Assembly (NCBI GenBank): GCA_964587885.1
Contig: CAZPME010000004.1
Location: 50,414 to 114,413 of the forward strand
Source: UBA60 sp964587885
GTDB taxonomy: Archaea > Thermoplasmatota > Poseidoniia > Poseidoniales > Poseidoniaceae
DNA: 64,000 nucleotides
Direction of reading: 5' to 3'
The position numbers and the translations under genes are program-made. Shown piece after piece: positions 1 to 9,400 of the stretch. Under the pieces are notes generated by a model, which saw only the letters and a program-made list of their open reading frames with translations, made no database searches and was not told where the DNA came from. The number at the start of each line of letters is the position of its first letter. Position 1 is the first letter of the stretch.

Positions 1-1
1 C

Positions 2-133
2 ATTTACCTTTTCGAAGGTGAATTATTTAATCGCCGCCTTGAAACTTTAACCGACAACAAACCAACGGATAGTGATGCGACAGACAAGCGTCGAGAAATG
101 ATGGCAAAATTGAGGAAGTTGCGCGGCGGCTAA
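2..133 (+). CDS. C-terminal end of an unidentified protein (partial)
   Basis: An open frame runs in from the left edge and stops with TAA at 131-133, giving 43 residues without a start codon in the window. The tail is charged and basic, ending in KLRKLRGG, and contains an acidic Asp/Thr-rich turn (TDNKPTDSDATDKR). Codon use looks like that of its neighbours and no other frame is plausible here, so this is probably the genuine 3' end of a plus-strand gene. The fragment is too short to assign to a family. Confidence 0.6.
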   Translation: MYLFEGELFNRRLETLTDNKPTDSDATDKRREMMAKLRKLRGG

Positions 134-228
134 AGTGTTATTTTTTCTGCGGCCCCGCGCGAACTTCCATCGGAAACCAACCCTTAGTCGTTTGATTTCT
201 CTTGGAAATAAATGTTATTTCCGGAAGG

Positions 229-234
229 TTTATA
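229..234 (+). promoter_or_regulatory. TATA-like box upstream of the candidate RNA
   Basis: The hexamer TTTATA follows a purine-rich GGAAGG, a reasonable BRE/TATA arrangement for an archaeal promoter. It lies about 25 bp before position 257, just upstream of the first of several hairpins. It faces a region without any credible protein gene, so it would serve a non-coding transcript. Confidence 0.4.
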
Positions 235-256
235 GACCTCGACTACCCACGTAAAC

Positions 257-785
257 TTTGCCGCTCCTTTGGAGTGGTGGAGCGCCCCTCTTGAGGTGGC
301 GCTTCGGGCCCAATGCCGGTCGGTCGCTCAAAACCGAGCAAAGATCGGACTTAGGTGGAGAGATTCACCTATGTAGGTGGGAGAGGACTGTGCTTGCATA
401 GAGCTCAAACATCCACAGAATTACATGAGATTTCGATTGATTGTTGCTGGAGTTAGGGGAGAATAGAAGGCCTCGGCCGGAAAAGATCCATTTTCACCAG
501 AGGAAAGGGATTCCATTTGGAATATGAATCCGTCTGTGAATCAGGGGAGTTGAAATTGAAAGCGGCTTGCCGTTGTTAGTCCGTTAGCGGGCTGACTAGA
601 ATGAGACGAAACTGAACGGGGAATTGGAGCCTTTCGAGGTGAAGAGGAACCACCGATGGGGAAGCGAAGGTCTTCGGACTGGAGCAGAACCATCACAGCG
701 GAGGCAGGTAGAGGGGCGATTCCCACCCGGAAGATCCCCTCTACCTGCGCTCCCATCCTGCTTTCACAGGTAAAGCGACGTCCAT
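257..785 (+). ncRNA. Candidate structured non-coding RNA of unknown class (boundaries approximate)
   Basis: This stretch holds no credible reading frame but is rich in inverted repeats: 261-267 with 271-277 (7 pairs, one G-U), 281-286 with 298-303 (6 pairs enclosing a smaller stem), 326-329 with 335-338, 507-512 with 526-531, and a perfect 13-bp stem at 704-716/736-748. A TATA-like box sits at the expected distance upstream. I looked for SRP RNA (the helix 8 core with GGAAG and AGCA) and RNase P RNA. An ACAGAA at 416-421 and a GAGGAAAG at 499-506 recall RNase P conserved regions, but they are in the wrong order and their partners do not pair convincingly. Strand is inferred from the TATA box. 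It may be more than one RNA. Confidence 0.35.
704..748 (+). other. Perfect 13-bp hairpin with inner stem
   Basis: GCAGGTAGAGGGG at 704-716 is exactly complementary to CCCCTCTACCTGC at 736-748. Within the 19-nt loop, TTCC at 720-723 can pair with GGAA at 729-732. This is the strongest hairpin noticed between genes in the window and the best single piece of evidence that the gene-free stretch encodes a folded RNA. It is not followed by a T-run, so it does not look like a simple terminator. Positions 786-917 downstream show nothing recognisable. Confidence 0.6.
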
Positions 786-917
786 CGCGTTTTGCTTAAT
801 ATCTTAGCGAACAATATTACGGCCACATCGCCTTTTCATTACCCGCACCAATTTCCGGGATGGGTTCTGACGTTCTTTCCTTCAATGCAGGAGTTTACAG
901 CATCACGTATTGGCCTT

Positions 918-2324
918 CTAATCGCCTTCATTTCTAGGGCCAGTCATATTTTCTGGCCGCACCCACTGGTCAAATTGTGCCTCACTAAGTAGGCCTAATT
1001 CGACCGCACTGGCGCGCAGTGTCAACCCATTTTCATGTGCGTGTTTGGCAATCTTGGCAGATTTGTCATAACCGATGTGATTATTCAATGCGGTAACCAA
1101 CATTAGTGAATTCTCAAGATGATTTCGAATATTCACTTCATTAGCAACTAGACCATCAATACACCGTTCAGCAAAAGACCGACAAGAGTCACCAAGAATA
1201 CGAGTGGAATGGAGTAGGTTATGAATCATCATTGGCTTGTAAACATTCAATTCGAAATTTCCTTGACTACCACCGATAGTGATTGCTGTATGATTACCCA
1301 TTACTTGGCAGCAAACCATAGTCATCGCTTCAGATTGAGTTGGATTGACCTTCCCAGGCATTATTGATGAGCCCGGCTCATTTGCAGGAAGAGACAACTC
1401 GCCAAATCCACACCGTGGACCAGAACCAAGCCAACGAATATCATTGGCGATTTTCATCAAACTAGCAGATAATGTGTTGAGTGCTCCCGAGGCGGCGATG
1501 ATAGCATCATGACCAGCTAGTTGAGCGAATTTATTATCAGCGCTAACAAATGGCAAATCAGTCCTCTTGGCGATGGCTGCAGCGACCATTACAGCAAATT
1601 TGGGATGAGTATTCAAGCCAGTTCCAACCGCGGTTCCACCGAGAGCTAATTCATAGAGGTCAATAATGGAAAATTCAATTCTTGTTATGTTCTTGTCGAG
1701 CATTGATACGTAGCCACTAAATTCTTGAGATAGAGTAAGGGGTACCGCATCCATCAAATGAGTGCGGCCAATTTTCACAATCCCTGTGAATTGTTCTACC
1801 TTTTTAGCCAAGGAATCACGTAATAATCTAACTTGAGGGAGTAAAGAGTTGGTCAACTCTTCTGCTGCCGCAATATGCATCGCGGTAGGAAAGGTATCGT
1901 TCGAGGATTGTCCACGATTAACGTGGTCATTGGGATGAACAGGATCTTTGCTACCTAGTACGCCCCCAGCAAGTTCAATAGCCCGATTTGCGATTACTTC
2001 ATTGGCATTCATATTGGTTTGAGTACCACTCCCAGTTTGCCAAACATGGAGTGGGAAATGTGAATCTAGTTTACCATCAATAACTTCTTGTGCTGCACTT
2101 TGAATCAAACCCCCCCGCTCAGCATCGAGTTGTCCTAATGCGACATTGGTCTCCGCTGCGGCCTGTTTGAGTATTCCAAAGCCGCGTATTACTGAACTGG
2201 GCATCAAATCTTCACCGATATCAAAATTGATTAGCGACCGTGCGGTCTGTGCACCATAATAACGGTCGGATGGAACTTGAAGTTCACCCATGGTGTCTTT
2301 TTCGCTGCGGAAGTCCCCAGACAT
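918..2324 (-). CDS. fumC: Class II fumarate hydratase
   Basis: Catalyses reversible hydration of fumarate to malate in the citric acid cycle. The protein has the class II fumarase/aspartase fold signatures: TGSGTQTNMNANEV near residue 97, RGQSSNDTFPTA near 137, GRTHLMDA with the catalytic-base His at about 189, and the family signature GSSIMPGKVNP at 318-328 carrying the mobile-loop catalytic Ser. At 468 residues it has the usual length. I chose the ATG at 2324, preceded by GAGG, over a GTG at 2336. It is the last of three minus-strand genes after a cyclophilin and an isoaspartyl peptidase, separated from the latter by about 50 bp. No key residue is missing. The iron-sulfur class I enzyme is not seen here. 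Confidence 0.95.
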   Translation of the reverse strand: MSGDFRSEKDTMGELQVPSDRYYGAQTARSLINFDIGEDLMPSSVIRGFGILKQAAAETNVALGQLDAERGGLIQSAAQEVIDGKLDSHFPLHVWQTGSGTQTNMNANEVIANRAIELAGGVLGSKDPVHPNDHVNRGQSSNDTFPTAMHIAAAEELTNSLLPQVRLLRDSLAKKVEQFTGIVKIGRTHLMDAVPLTLSQEFSGYVSMLDKNITRIEFSIIDLYELALGGTAVGTGLNTHPKFAVMVAAAIAKRTDLPFVSADNKFAQLAGHDAIIAASGALNTLSASLMKIANDIRWLGSGPRCGFGELSLPANEPGSSIMPGKVNPTQSEAMTMVCCQVMGNHTAITIGGSQGNFELNVYKPMMIHNLLHSTRILGDSCRSFAERCIDGLVANEVNIRNHLENSLMLVTALNNHIGYDKSAKIAKHAHENGLTLRASAVELGLLSEAQFDQWVRPENMTGPRNEGD

Positions 2325-2375
2325 CTTCTCCCTCACCCTATGTGCGGTGGTGCCCCATCCTTACGGGTTTCCCTA

Positions 2376-3347
2376 TTATGGCTTGGAATTTGGCCCAATA
2401 GCGGTGGTGATTTTTCCGTTATCCCATATTCCCCTGTACATCAATGTCGTTCTAAACGGTAAGGTGAATTCTCCTGTAGCGCTAACTGCAATTAATCCCC
2501 CTCTCCCACCTAGTGGTCCAACTTCGTCGAGAACTCGTTGTGCTGCTTGCGCCAAGGTTGTATCGGTTAATTCATAGATGTCAGCAAGACGCTTAGCAGC
2601 AGCAACACGGATGTAAGCCTCGCCAACACCGGTACAAGAAATTGCCACTTTATTATCAGCCCATGTACCAGCCCCAATTAGTGCCGAATCCCCGATTCGT
2701 CCTGCTGGTTTACCAGTCATCCCACCGGTTGAGGTGGCGGCAGCAACATTTCCATCGATATCAAGTGCAACTGCGCCGACGGTACCAGACTCGCTCAATT
2801 CGGTTTCAATATCGTGGTCGAGTTGGGCGTTGAGTGCCGCATCATCTTCATCGGTCGCTCCAACTCGGGCTTGAGTGGATCGCCATTTTTCAAGTTGGGC
2901 ATTTCGTAAATCAGTGATGAGTGAGTTTTGGCTGACCATTTCTAGACCCTGTTTTTTTGCGAATTGCTCCGCCCCTTCGCTTACCATCATTACCGGCCAG
3001 CCGGCATCTAGCAGACTTCGTGCGAGGTTTATTGGGTTCTTCACCCGTTTAATTCCAGCACATGAGCCAGCAGCACCATCCTTGCCACGCATAATCGATG
3101 CATCCATTGAGATTCCACCGTCAGCATTGAGCACAGATCCTCGTCCAGCGTTAAACAAAGGCTCATTTTCCATCACTTGAACAGCGATATTAACTGCTTG
3201 TAAAGCATCGATTTCACCACGTTCTAATGAGCGACCGACTTCTTGTAAAACGATAGACAAACAATCTATTCTTGCGGGGTCCAGTTTGGTTGGCCCCCCC
3301 CATTCACCATCACCACCGGCACCTCCGTGAATAAGGAGGGTCGGCAT
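2376..3347 (-). CDS. Isoaspartyl peptidase / plant-type L-asparaginase (Ntn hydrolase)
   Basis: Member of the plant-type asparaginase family, N-terminal nucleophile hydrolases that cleave beta-aspartyl dipeptides and asparagine. The sequence opens with LLIHGGAGG and contains the self-cleavage site in GTVGAVALD. The new N-terminal Thr is about residue 189, followed by the substrate loop STGGMTGKPAGRIGDS. The 323-residue length fits the proenzyme that splits into alpha and beta chains. A TTG at 3359 would overlap the stop of the cyclophilin gene; the ATG at 3347 sits closer to the conserved N-terminus and is preferred. A likely role is clearing isoaspartyl peptides from protein damage or recycling nitrogen, which is inference from the family. 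Confidence 0.9.
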   Translation of the reverse strand: MPTLLIHGGAGGDGEWGGPTKLDPARIDCLSIVLQEVGRSLERGEIDALQAVNIAVQVMENEPLFNAGRGSVLNADGGISMDASIMRGKDGAAGSCAGIKRVKNPINLARSLLDAGWPVMMVSEGAEQFAKKQGLEMVSQNSLITDLRNAQLEKWRSTQARVGATDEDDAALNAQLDHDIETELSESGTVGAVALDIDGNVAAATSTGGMTGKPAGRIGDSALIGAGTWADNKVAISCTGVGEAYIRVAAAKRLADIYELTDTTLAQAAQRVLDEVGPLGGRGGLIAVSATGEFTLPFRTTLMYRGIWDNGKITTAIGPNSKP

Positions 3348-3355
3348 GCTATCAC

Positions 3356-3838
3356 TCAAGCACGGGTTACGCTAATGATTTGTTGAGGGGTTGCGGGACG
3401 GTCACCGGGTCTCTTCTGACAATTTTCAATCGCCTTCACAACATCCATCCCTCCATTTACTTCACCGAAAACTGCGTGTTTCCCATCCAACCAATTACAT
3501 GGTACAGTAGTTAAGAAAAATTGTGAACCACCAGTATTTGGTCCGGCATTTGCCATAGATAACAGGCCGGGACGGTCATGGCTGATTGAAAGAGCACTAG
3601 GTTCACAGCGGATATTCCAGCCAGGTCCACCAGTTCCAGCACGTGGCGAGAAAGGGTCTGAAGAGTGCGGGCATCCTCCTTGTAACATGAAATCTTCAAT
3701 CACGCGATGAAAATGCAGTCCATTGTAGTGGCCCGCATCAACTAATTTGAGAAAATTATCGGTCGTTTCAGGACATCGGTCGGTATACAATTTCAAGGCG
3801 ATTTCGCCGGCTGAAGTCTTCATTAGTAAGTCGGTCAT
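3356..3838 (-). CDS. Peptidyl-prolyl cis-trans isomerase, cyclophilin type
   Basis: Cytoplasmic cyclophilin of about 160 residues without signal peptide. The core motifs are all visible: FHRVIEDFMLQGG (catalytic Arg in the FHR element), the NTGGSQFFLTT strand, and the WLDGKHAVFGEV segment around the active-site Trp/His. It catalyses proline isomerisation during protein folding. The ATG at 3838 is preferred over a TTG six bases upstream. It is the first gene of a minus-strand run with the isoaspartyl peptidase and fumarase. Cyclophilins are patchy in archaea and common in bacteria, so transfer is plausible but not shown here. Confidence 0.92.
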   Translation of the reverse strand: MTDLLMKTSAGEIALKLYTDRCPETTDNFLKLVDAGHYNGLHFHRVIEDFMLQGGCPHSSDPFSPRAGTGGPGWNIRCEPSALSISHDRPGLLSMANAGPNTGGSQFFLTTVPCNWLDGKHAVFGEVNGGMDVVKAIENCQKRPGDRPATPQQIISVTRA

Positions 3839-3915
3839 ACTCAATGGGGTACAGCCGTATGGTTTGAGTCCATCGCTTGCGCATAGTCAAAGAATCGTCA
3901 CCATGTCGCGAGTGT

Positions 3916-4758
3916 ATGCTCGGAGATTTGGGACTACCGCCCGAGGTGTTTGATTTTGGGGGAAAGATAGCCGGAGTGGGTTTGTTATTGGTCGCGCTAA
4001 TCCTCTTTACACAAGGATATCGTCGCTTATTCTTTCTCGTCGGCGGCGTCGGTGGATTAATTGGCTATGTAGTTGGAGGATTAGTAGCGCCATTTGCTAG
4101 TGATTATGTAGGGGAAACCGAATTGATAATTGGTGCGACTGTACTATTCTTTTTGTTAGCATTCCAAATATCAAAAACCATGATTCGTCTTATGGGTTCT
4201 ATGATTGTTTTCCTTGCAATGTTAATGATATTGCGGGTTGTAACTACCATTTTCGGCATTGATTTAGAGCGCGACTATGGTGACTTTGGAGCTGGATTGA
4301 TAGCGATTCTTGCCTTCTTTTCACGCCTTGATATTAGAGAGAAATTACCGATGTTGATGTCAGCAGTGCTCTCTTCAGCATGTATTGTCGCCGGAATACA
4401 TTTCATTGGCGGCGGCATAGTTTCAGGGATTGATTTTACCGACCCCCGCTCTTCAAGTTTTGTCGTTGTGATGACGATACTGAGTATGGAAGTTCAGAAC
4501 CGTGATTTGATACGTTGGTCGGAAAATAAACTCAAGGTTGAAGTTGAGAAAGAATTGGTAAAGAAAGGAGTAATCAAAAAGAAACCCCTATTGCAACGGC
4601 TATTCAATACCGATCCGTGGAAGAAAGAAACAGGAATGCCACCAGATGATCGCAAATCTTTGGAAAAATTACAAGCAAAGCATAGTAAATCAGACCCAAC
4701 CAAAGTGTCTCAAAAGGAAGCGATAACTCGATTCAAACATCATCGTGGCCGAAGTTAA
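3916..4758 (+). CDS. Membrane protein of unknown function, DUF4203/TMEM198-like pattern
   Basis: About 280 residues. The first two thirds form roughly seven hydrophobic segments, including a glycine-rich pair (FLVGGVGGLIGYVVGGL) that recalls DUF4203/TMEM198-type proteins. The last third is a basic, probably cytoplasmic tail rich in Lys and Glu, ending in HHRGRS. A TTG at 3877 gives a longer form, but the ATG at 3916 avoids a Cys-rich hydrophilic leader and seems more natural. The stop overlaps the convergent PEP carboxykinase stop by a few bases. The family resemblance is from pattern only, and no function can be stated. Confidence 0.7.
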   Translation: MLGDLGLPPEVFDFGGKIAGVGLLLVALILFTQGYRRLFFLVGGVGGLIGYVVGGLVAPFASDYVGETELIIGATVLFFLLAFQISKTMIRLMGSMIVFLAMLMILRVVTTIFGIDLERDYGDFGAGLIAILAFFSRLDIREKLPMLMSAVLSSACIVAGIHFIGGGIVSGIDFTDPRSSSFVVVMTILSMEVQNRDLIRWSENKLKVEVEKELVKKGVIKKKPLLQRLFNTDPWKKETGMPPDDRKSLEKLQAKHSKSDPTKVSQKEAITRFKHHRGRS

Positions 4759-6371
4759 TTGAGAACTTGAGGTTCTGCTGCATTGACTTCATCACTCACA
4801 CCTTTAGAATAACGGGTGAAATTGTTGTTGAACATGCGGGCCAATTTATCGGCCATCACATCATATCTATCTGGTTGCGTCCAAGTATTTCGCGGAATCA
4901 AAACTTCTGCGGGGACATTGGGGCATGTAGTTGGAACTTCAATCCCAAACCGCTCATCAATAACGAATTCGGCTTGATTCAAACTTCCATCAAGAGCTGC
5001 GTTTAGCATGGCCCTAGTCCACGGTATGCGCATACGTTTCCCGACGCCATATTCCCCGCCAGACCATCCGGTATTGATGAGCCAGCAAGTTGAGCCATGT
5101 TGCTCCATTTTTTGCGACAATAGGTCGGCATAAACACCCGGATGCATCGGCATGAACGGCTCACCAAAACATGCTGAGAATGTTGCTTGAGGCTCAGTCA
5201 CTCCGATCTCAGTACCAGCGACCTTCGCAGTATATCCTGAGATGAAATGGTAAGCGGCTTGAGATGGACTAAGGCGACTAATTGGTGGCAATACGCCAAA
5301 GGCATCACAGGTGAGGAAAATGACATTTTGTGGGTGACCCCCCATCGAGTCTTCGGTTCGGTTATCAATAAATTCAATTGGGTATGAGCCACGAGTATTT
5401 TCAGTTTTTGAGGTATCGAAGAAATCCGGAATACCACCTTCATCCATTACGATGTTTTCTAAGACTGAACCAAAACGGCGAGTAGTTGAGAAAATTTCCG
5501 GCTCATCTTCATGGCTGAGATTAATGAGTTTAGCATAACAACCACCTTCAAAGTTGAATATTCCATTTGGCCCCCATCCATGTTCATCATCGCCGATGAG
5601 TTGCCGTAGTGGGTCAGCAGAAAGAGTAGTTTTTCCAGTACCTGAAAGGCCAAAGAAAATCGCGGTATTTTCTCCGGTGGTATTGGCTGAGCAATGCATT
5701 GGTAACATTCCTCTTAGTGGAAGGTTGTAATTCATCACCGAGAAAATTGATTTTTTAATTTCACCCGCATATCTTGTGCCACCGATTAAGACACATCGCT
5801 CTGCATAATTGACTATGACAAAGGCTTTGCTATTGACTCCGTCTTCTTCTGGGTTGGCTTCAAAGTGAGGAGCGTGGAGTACGACAAAATCATATTCGTG
5901 CTCAACCAATTCTTCTTCACTTGGGCGTACAAACATATTACGGGCAAAAGCCGCGTGCCATGCATTTTGTGTAATTACCCTAATCGGTAGGCGAACCTCT
6001 GGGTCGGCTCCGCAGTAGAGGTCCTGGGTAAAGAGCGCATCTTGTTGGCTGAGATAATTAATGACTTTAGCCTTCATCCCGTCAAACACTTCTTGACTCG
6101 TCGAGACGTTTACAGTCCCCCAATTCACATGCTCTGAACTACTCTTTTCATCGACAATAAATTTGTCATTGGGTGAGCGGCCGGTACGGTCTCCAGTTTC
6201 GGTAACCAAAGCGCCATGGGCCGAAAGGATTCCTTCTTCTCTCGCCACAGCCATTTCAATCAGGTCGTTTGCAGATTGATTCCAATGAACTGTGCCACTT
6301 GCTAATAGTCCGATGGCGTTCAAAGAACGCCCCGAGGGTTTTCCATTACCCTCGCATGCGGGTATTGCCAT
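4755..6371 (-). CDS. pckA: Phosphoenolpyruvate carboxykinase (ATP)
   Basis: Converts oxaloacetate and ATP to phosphoenolpyruvate, the entry step of gluconeogenesis. The P-loop GLSGTGKTTLSADP is followed by the metal-binding LIGDDEHGWG and by FNFEGGCYAK, the kinase motifs of the ATP-dependent family. Upstream are RTGRSPNDKFIV and the substrate loop LPLRGMLPMHCSAN. The frame is open 309 bases further upstream, but that extension has no family similarity and would overlap the divergent membrane-protein gene. The ATG at 6371 gives 538 residues, the standard size. ATP-type PEPCK is mainly bacterial, whereas many archaea use the GTP enzyme. With fumarase nearby it fits a heterotroph with a complete C4 branch. 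Confidence 0.95.
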   Translation of the reverse strand: MAIPACEGNGKPSGRSLNAIGLLASGTVHWNQSANDLIEMAVAREEGILSAHGALVTETGDRTGRSPNDKFIVDEKSSSEHVNWGTVNVSTSQEVFDGMKAKVINYLSQQDALFTQDLYCGADPEVRLPIRVITQNAWHAAFARNMFVRPSEEELVEHEYDFVVLHAPHFEANPEEDGVNSKAFVIVNYAERCVLIGGTRYAGEIKKSIFSVMNYNLPLRGMLPMHCSANTTGENTAIFFGLSGTGKTTLSADPLRQLIGDDEHGWGPNGIFNFEGGCYAKLINLSHEDEPEIFSTTRRFGSVLENIVMDEGGIPDFFDTSKTENTRGSYPIEFIDNRTEDSMGGHPQNVIFLTCDAFGVLPPISRLSPSQAAYHFISGYTAKVAGTEIGVTEPQATFSACFGEPFMPMHPGVYADLLSQKMEQHGSTCWLINTGWSGGEYGVGKRMRIPWTRAMLNAALDGSLNQAEFVIDERFGIEVPTTCPNVPAEVLIPRNTWTQPDRYDVMADKLARMFNNNFTRYSKGVSDEVNAAEPQVLN

Positions 6372-6449
6372 GATGTTCCGCCATCCTCCTCGCCTTTGTG
6401 CCTTGCGGCTTGAAACCGTCCATAAAACAACCAAAACAGCGTGTCCTTC

Positions 6450-9400
6450 ATGAGCCGAAAGCATGTATCGGTTCGTATGGGGGAAGGTGATGTTAGCACT
6501 GAAGATTCGCCCGATGAAAAAACCGAGTCGAGCAAAGACCGCATCATTGACCAACGCTCCTTTGAATTGGGGGGGGGGTTGGATATCTCGGATTTCCTCG
6601 TTGGCAATACCCTTGAAGCCGCTAAGGCTGATGATGAACGCGATGATTTGCATCGGCAGCAGGTCGCTGAACGAGCACAACGAGGAGAGGAAGCCTCGGA
6701 TTCAGCTGTTGGTTTGCTGATTGATCCTTTTGAGCGGGCAGAAGTCGGAGGTGAAATTTCATCTCGTGCTGGCGAAATATTACGCGATGGAACTGTGGCG
6801 GTAGCCGCTGAAAGTGATACGATTACCGAGTTAGCCACCGAGGGCGAAAAGCGTCTACACTGGTCATTGATGGTGACTATGATAGTAGTTTATTCCCTCA
6901 TTGGTTGGTTAGTAGGGACAATTCTTCCACCGGCAATCGGTGGCATTGGTCTAATTTTGTTGGCTGGGTTTGGATTGTGGTTGGGTGAGCGTTGGATTCC
7001 TAATCCCAATATGCGTATTCTCGGAGTCACATGGGTTATTATTTCGATGAAACTACTCTACGGGCTGGCTCTTGACTTGCACCACTGGGGGCTACTAGAA
7101 GAGTATGCACCAAGTGGAATGGGCGCTGATTCAGCTCTTGGAGCGTTAATGGTAGCAATCATTGGTCTAAATATTGCCATTGCCCAACATCATGATGAAG
7201 ATGCTATCGCTGCTCAAGCGACTCTAGTTACATTAGCCCTAGCCAGTGCAACGGGAGCTATTTACGGTGAAATCAGCCTTGCTTTAATGATTGGCTTTGC
7301 CACAATATTGTTGCATGGTTTAGCACTATTGCGTAAATCAGGAAATCTCGCCAGTCTTGGAATTGCTGCCAGTAATTTGTGGATTGGAATCCACGCATTG
7401 GCAAATGGTTGGTCGCTTGGCGGATTGGAAATATTGCATTTCAATGATGCCTTATTGGTATTCCTACTAATGATTTTTGTCAATTCGACTAACGCCACAA
7501 TTGCGGCACGGTTTTACCAATCAAAGAATTGGTTTAGTGATGGTTTTTCATTACTCGGACTAGGTCGACCCGGTTTGTGGGGAGTTTCGGTTGCACTCGG
7601 AATGGTTGGGGCCTTGATGGCTATTGCCGCCAATCGTTCCGAGACCGGATATGCCCTCGCTCAAGTGGTGTTGTTGATGGCGGTTTTCGGTGGCTCATAT
7701 CTTGCGGTGCGAGGAGTTGCAATAGACCGTTTGCAAAAATATCTCATCATTCCAATGCCAACCTTGATTTTAGTCCTTGTAGTTTTGGAATCGGGATTAG
7801 TCGAATTTGCGATGACCGGTTTATCCTCTTATGGATTATTTGCTATTGGGGCGGCAATAGTCACAGCAAATCTGTTGCTCAAACACCAATCCTCAGTTAG
7901 CGATCATGTACTTTGGCTTGGGGGCATTACTAGTCTATTTCTATTGACAATTTTAGTACCCGCCGATGAGGTTGAAGGGGGGCGCATACTCTTGTTTGGA
8001 ATCATTGCGGTTTGTGCAGGAATGGCATTATTAGCCATTCTACGTGATTCACCTAGCCTAGCCGGAGTCTCGGTAATTGCACCATGGGTTTGGGCCTTTG
8101 CATTTGCTACAGACATTGAAACTAGAATGGTCGGCGCAGATGTTGTTGTGATGCATTTTTCTCCCAACGACCTAGCATTTTTCTTGGCAGCAATTGTTGC
8201 CATTCAACAACCAGTGAACAATCGCTTAGGTGCAACTGGAGTGAATTTGGCAGGAAAATTATTGGGAATGTCGGAGATTAGCACCCGCCTACGTGATTCA
8301 GGAATAATGCAATTGTGGAATATAGGCCTACTGGTTGCACTACTTGGCATCCTTGCAATAACTCGCCCTGGCGCTATTTCAAGCGTAGGATTAGTGATGG
8401 TTTTCTCCTTACTATTGTTAGTACATATTGGCGCAGAAATAACTGGGCGGCATCAAAACAACCCGCAATTTCTAATCGTATCATTTGGCATCACTGCACT
8501 ATTATTGCAATGGCGAATTGGTCTTGATGCAATTTGGCCAATATTCATTTCACTCGCCGCTTTACCGCTGGCAAGTGCTGAAGTTGAGCGCCTCAATACT
8601 TGGATGGCCGGGGCAGATTCCATTGATCGAGGTGCTGATGAGGATGCACTTCAACCTCAGCCAGAGAGTATTTTCACTCTACAGATGGGTTTGATAGCTG
8701 CTAGTTTGATGGTATTTTATATTTCAAGCACAACGCTTGGGAAGAGTGAATTAACCCATCCATATTGGTGGCCATCAGCGATATTGACGGCATGGATATT
8801 TGTTGCAGTCGTAGCTGCAACACTCGCAGTATACTTGCCCAAAGCCGACTCATTTGACAAGATACTACAGCCGGCAATGGCTAGTATCATCATGATAATA
8901 GCGATGATTGTAGCAGTTAATGATGCACAGTTTTCTGCATGGCCATTTTGGGCAGGCTTGCTAATATTTTTGGCTACAGGTGGCTGGTTGGCAGCCCAAG
9001 GAGAAATACGTTCAGGCATCAAAAGTGTCGCTCGTCGCGATGATCGTATCGCAGAGTATAGTCAAGCACAACAAGCCACAACTCATTCTAATGACCTTAG
9101 TGGTGTAAAAATGTTCGACCCAAGGGTAGTTGAATTAGCAGAGAAGCAGAAAAAGCGCCGAAAACGGTCGGGTAGTATAGGTGAATACGACCTCATTGCT
9201 GGCGACATCCATCATCGGCCCGTCGTAGTCTTGGCGTTCATCACTGGATTGTTATTGGGAACAACTTGGTGGTCATTTTTCAGCGGCCAGGGTGAGTCAA
9301 TGCTTGCCTTCGGAGGAGTAACGTCTGTAATTTTCATTGGACTTTCGCGTTGGCGTGCCTCTACACTTAATTTACGATTACCGGATATGATGGGTATTGA

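Noticed and set aside
403..510. RNase P RNA (ACAGAA at 416, GAGGAAAG at 499)
   Set aside because: The conserved elements are in the wrong order, and no P4 pairing between them can be built by eye; only the general RNA candidate is kept.
541..756. A 71-codon minus-strand reading frame in the gene-free stretch
   Set aside because: It lies across the 13-bp hairpin and other stems, has unlikely amino-acid composition and no similarity; an RNA is the simpler reading.
6372..6680. N-terminal extension of PEP carboxykinase by 103 residues
   Set aside because: The extension is not similar to the family and would run into the divergent membrane-protein gene.
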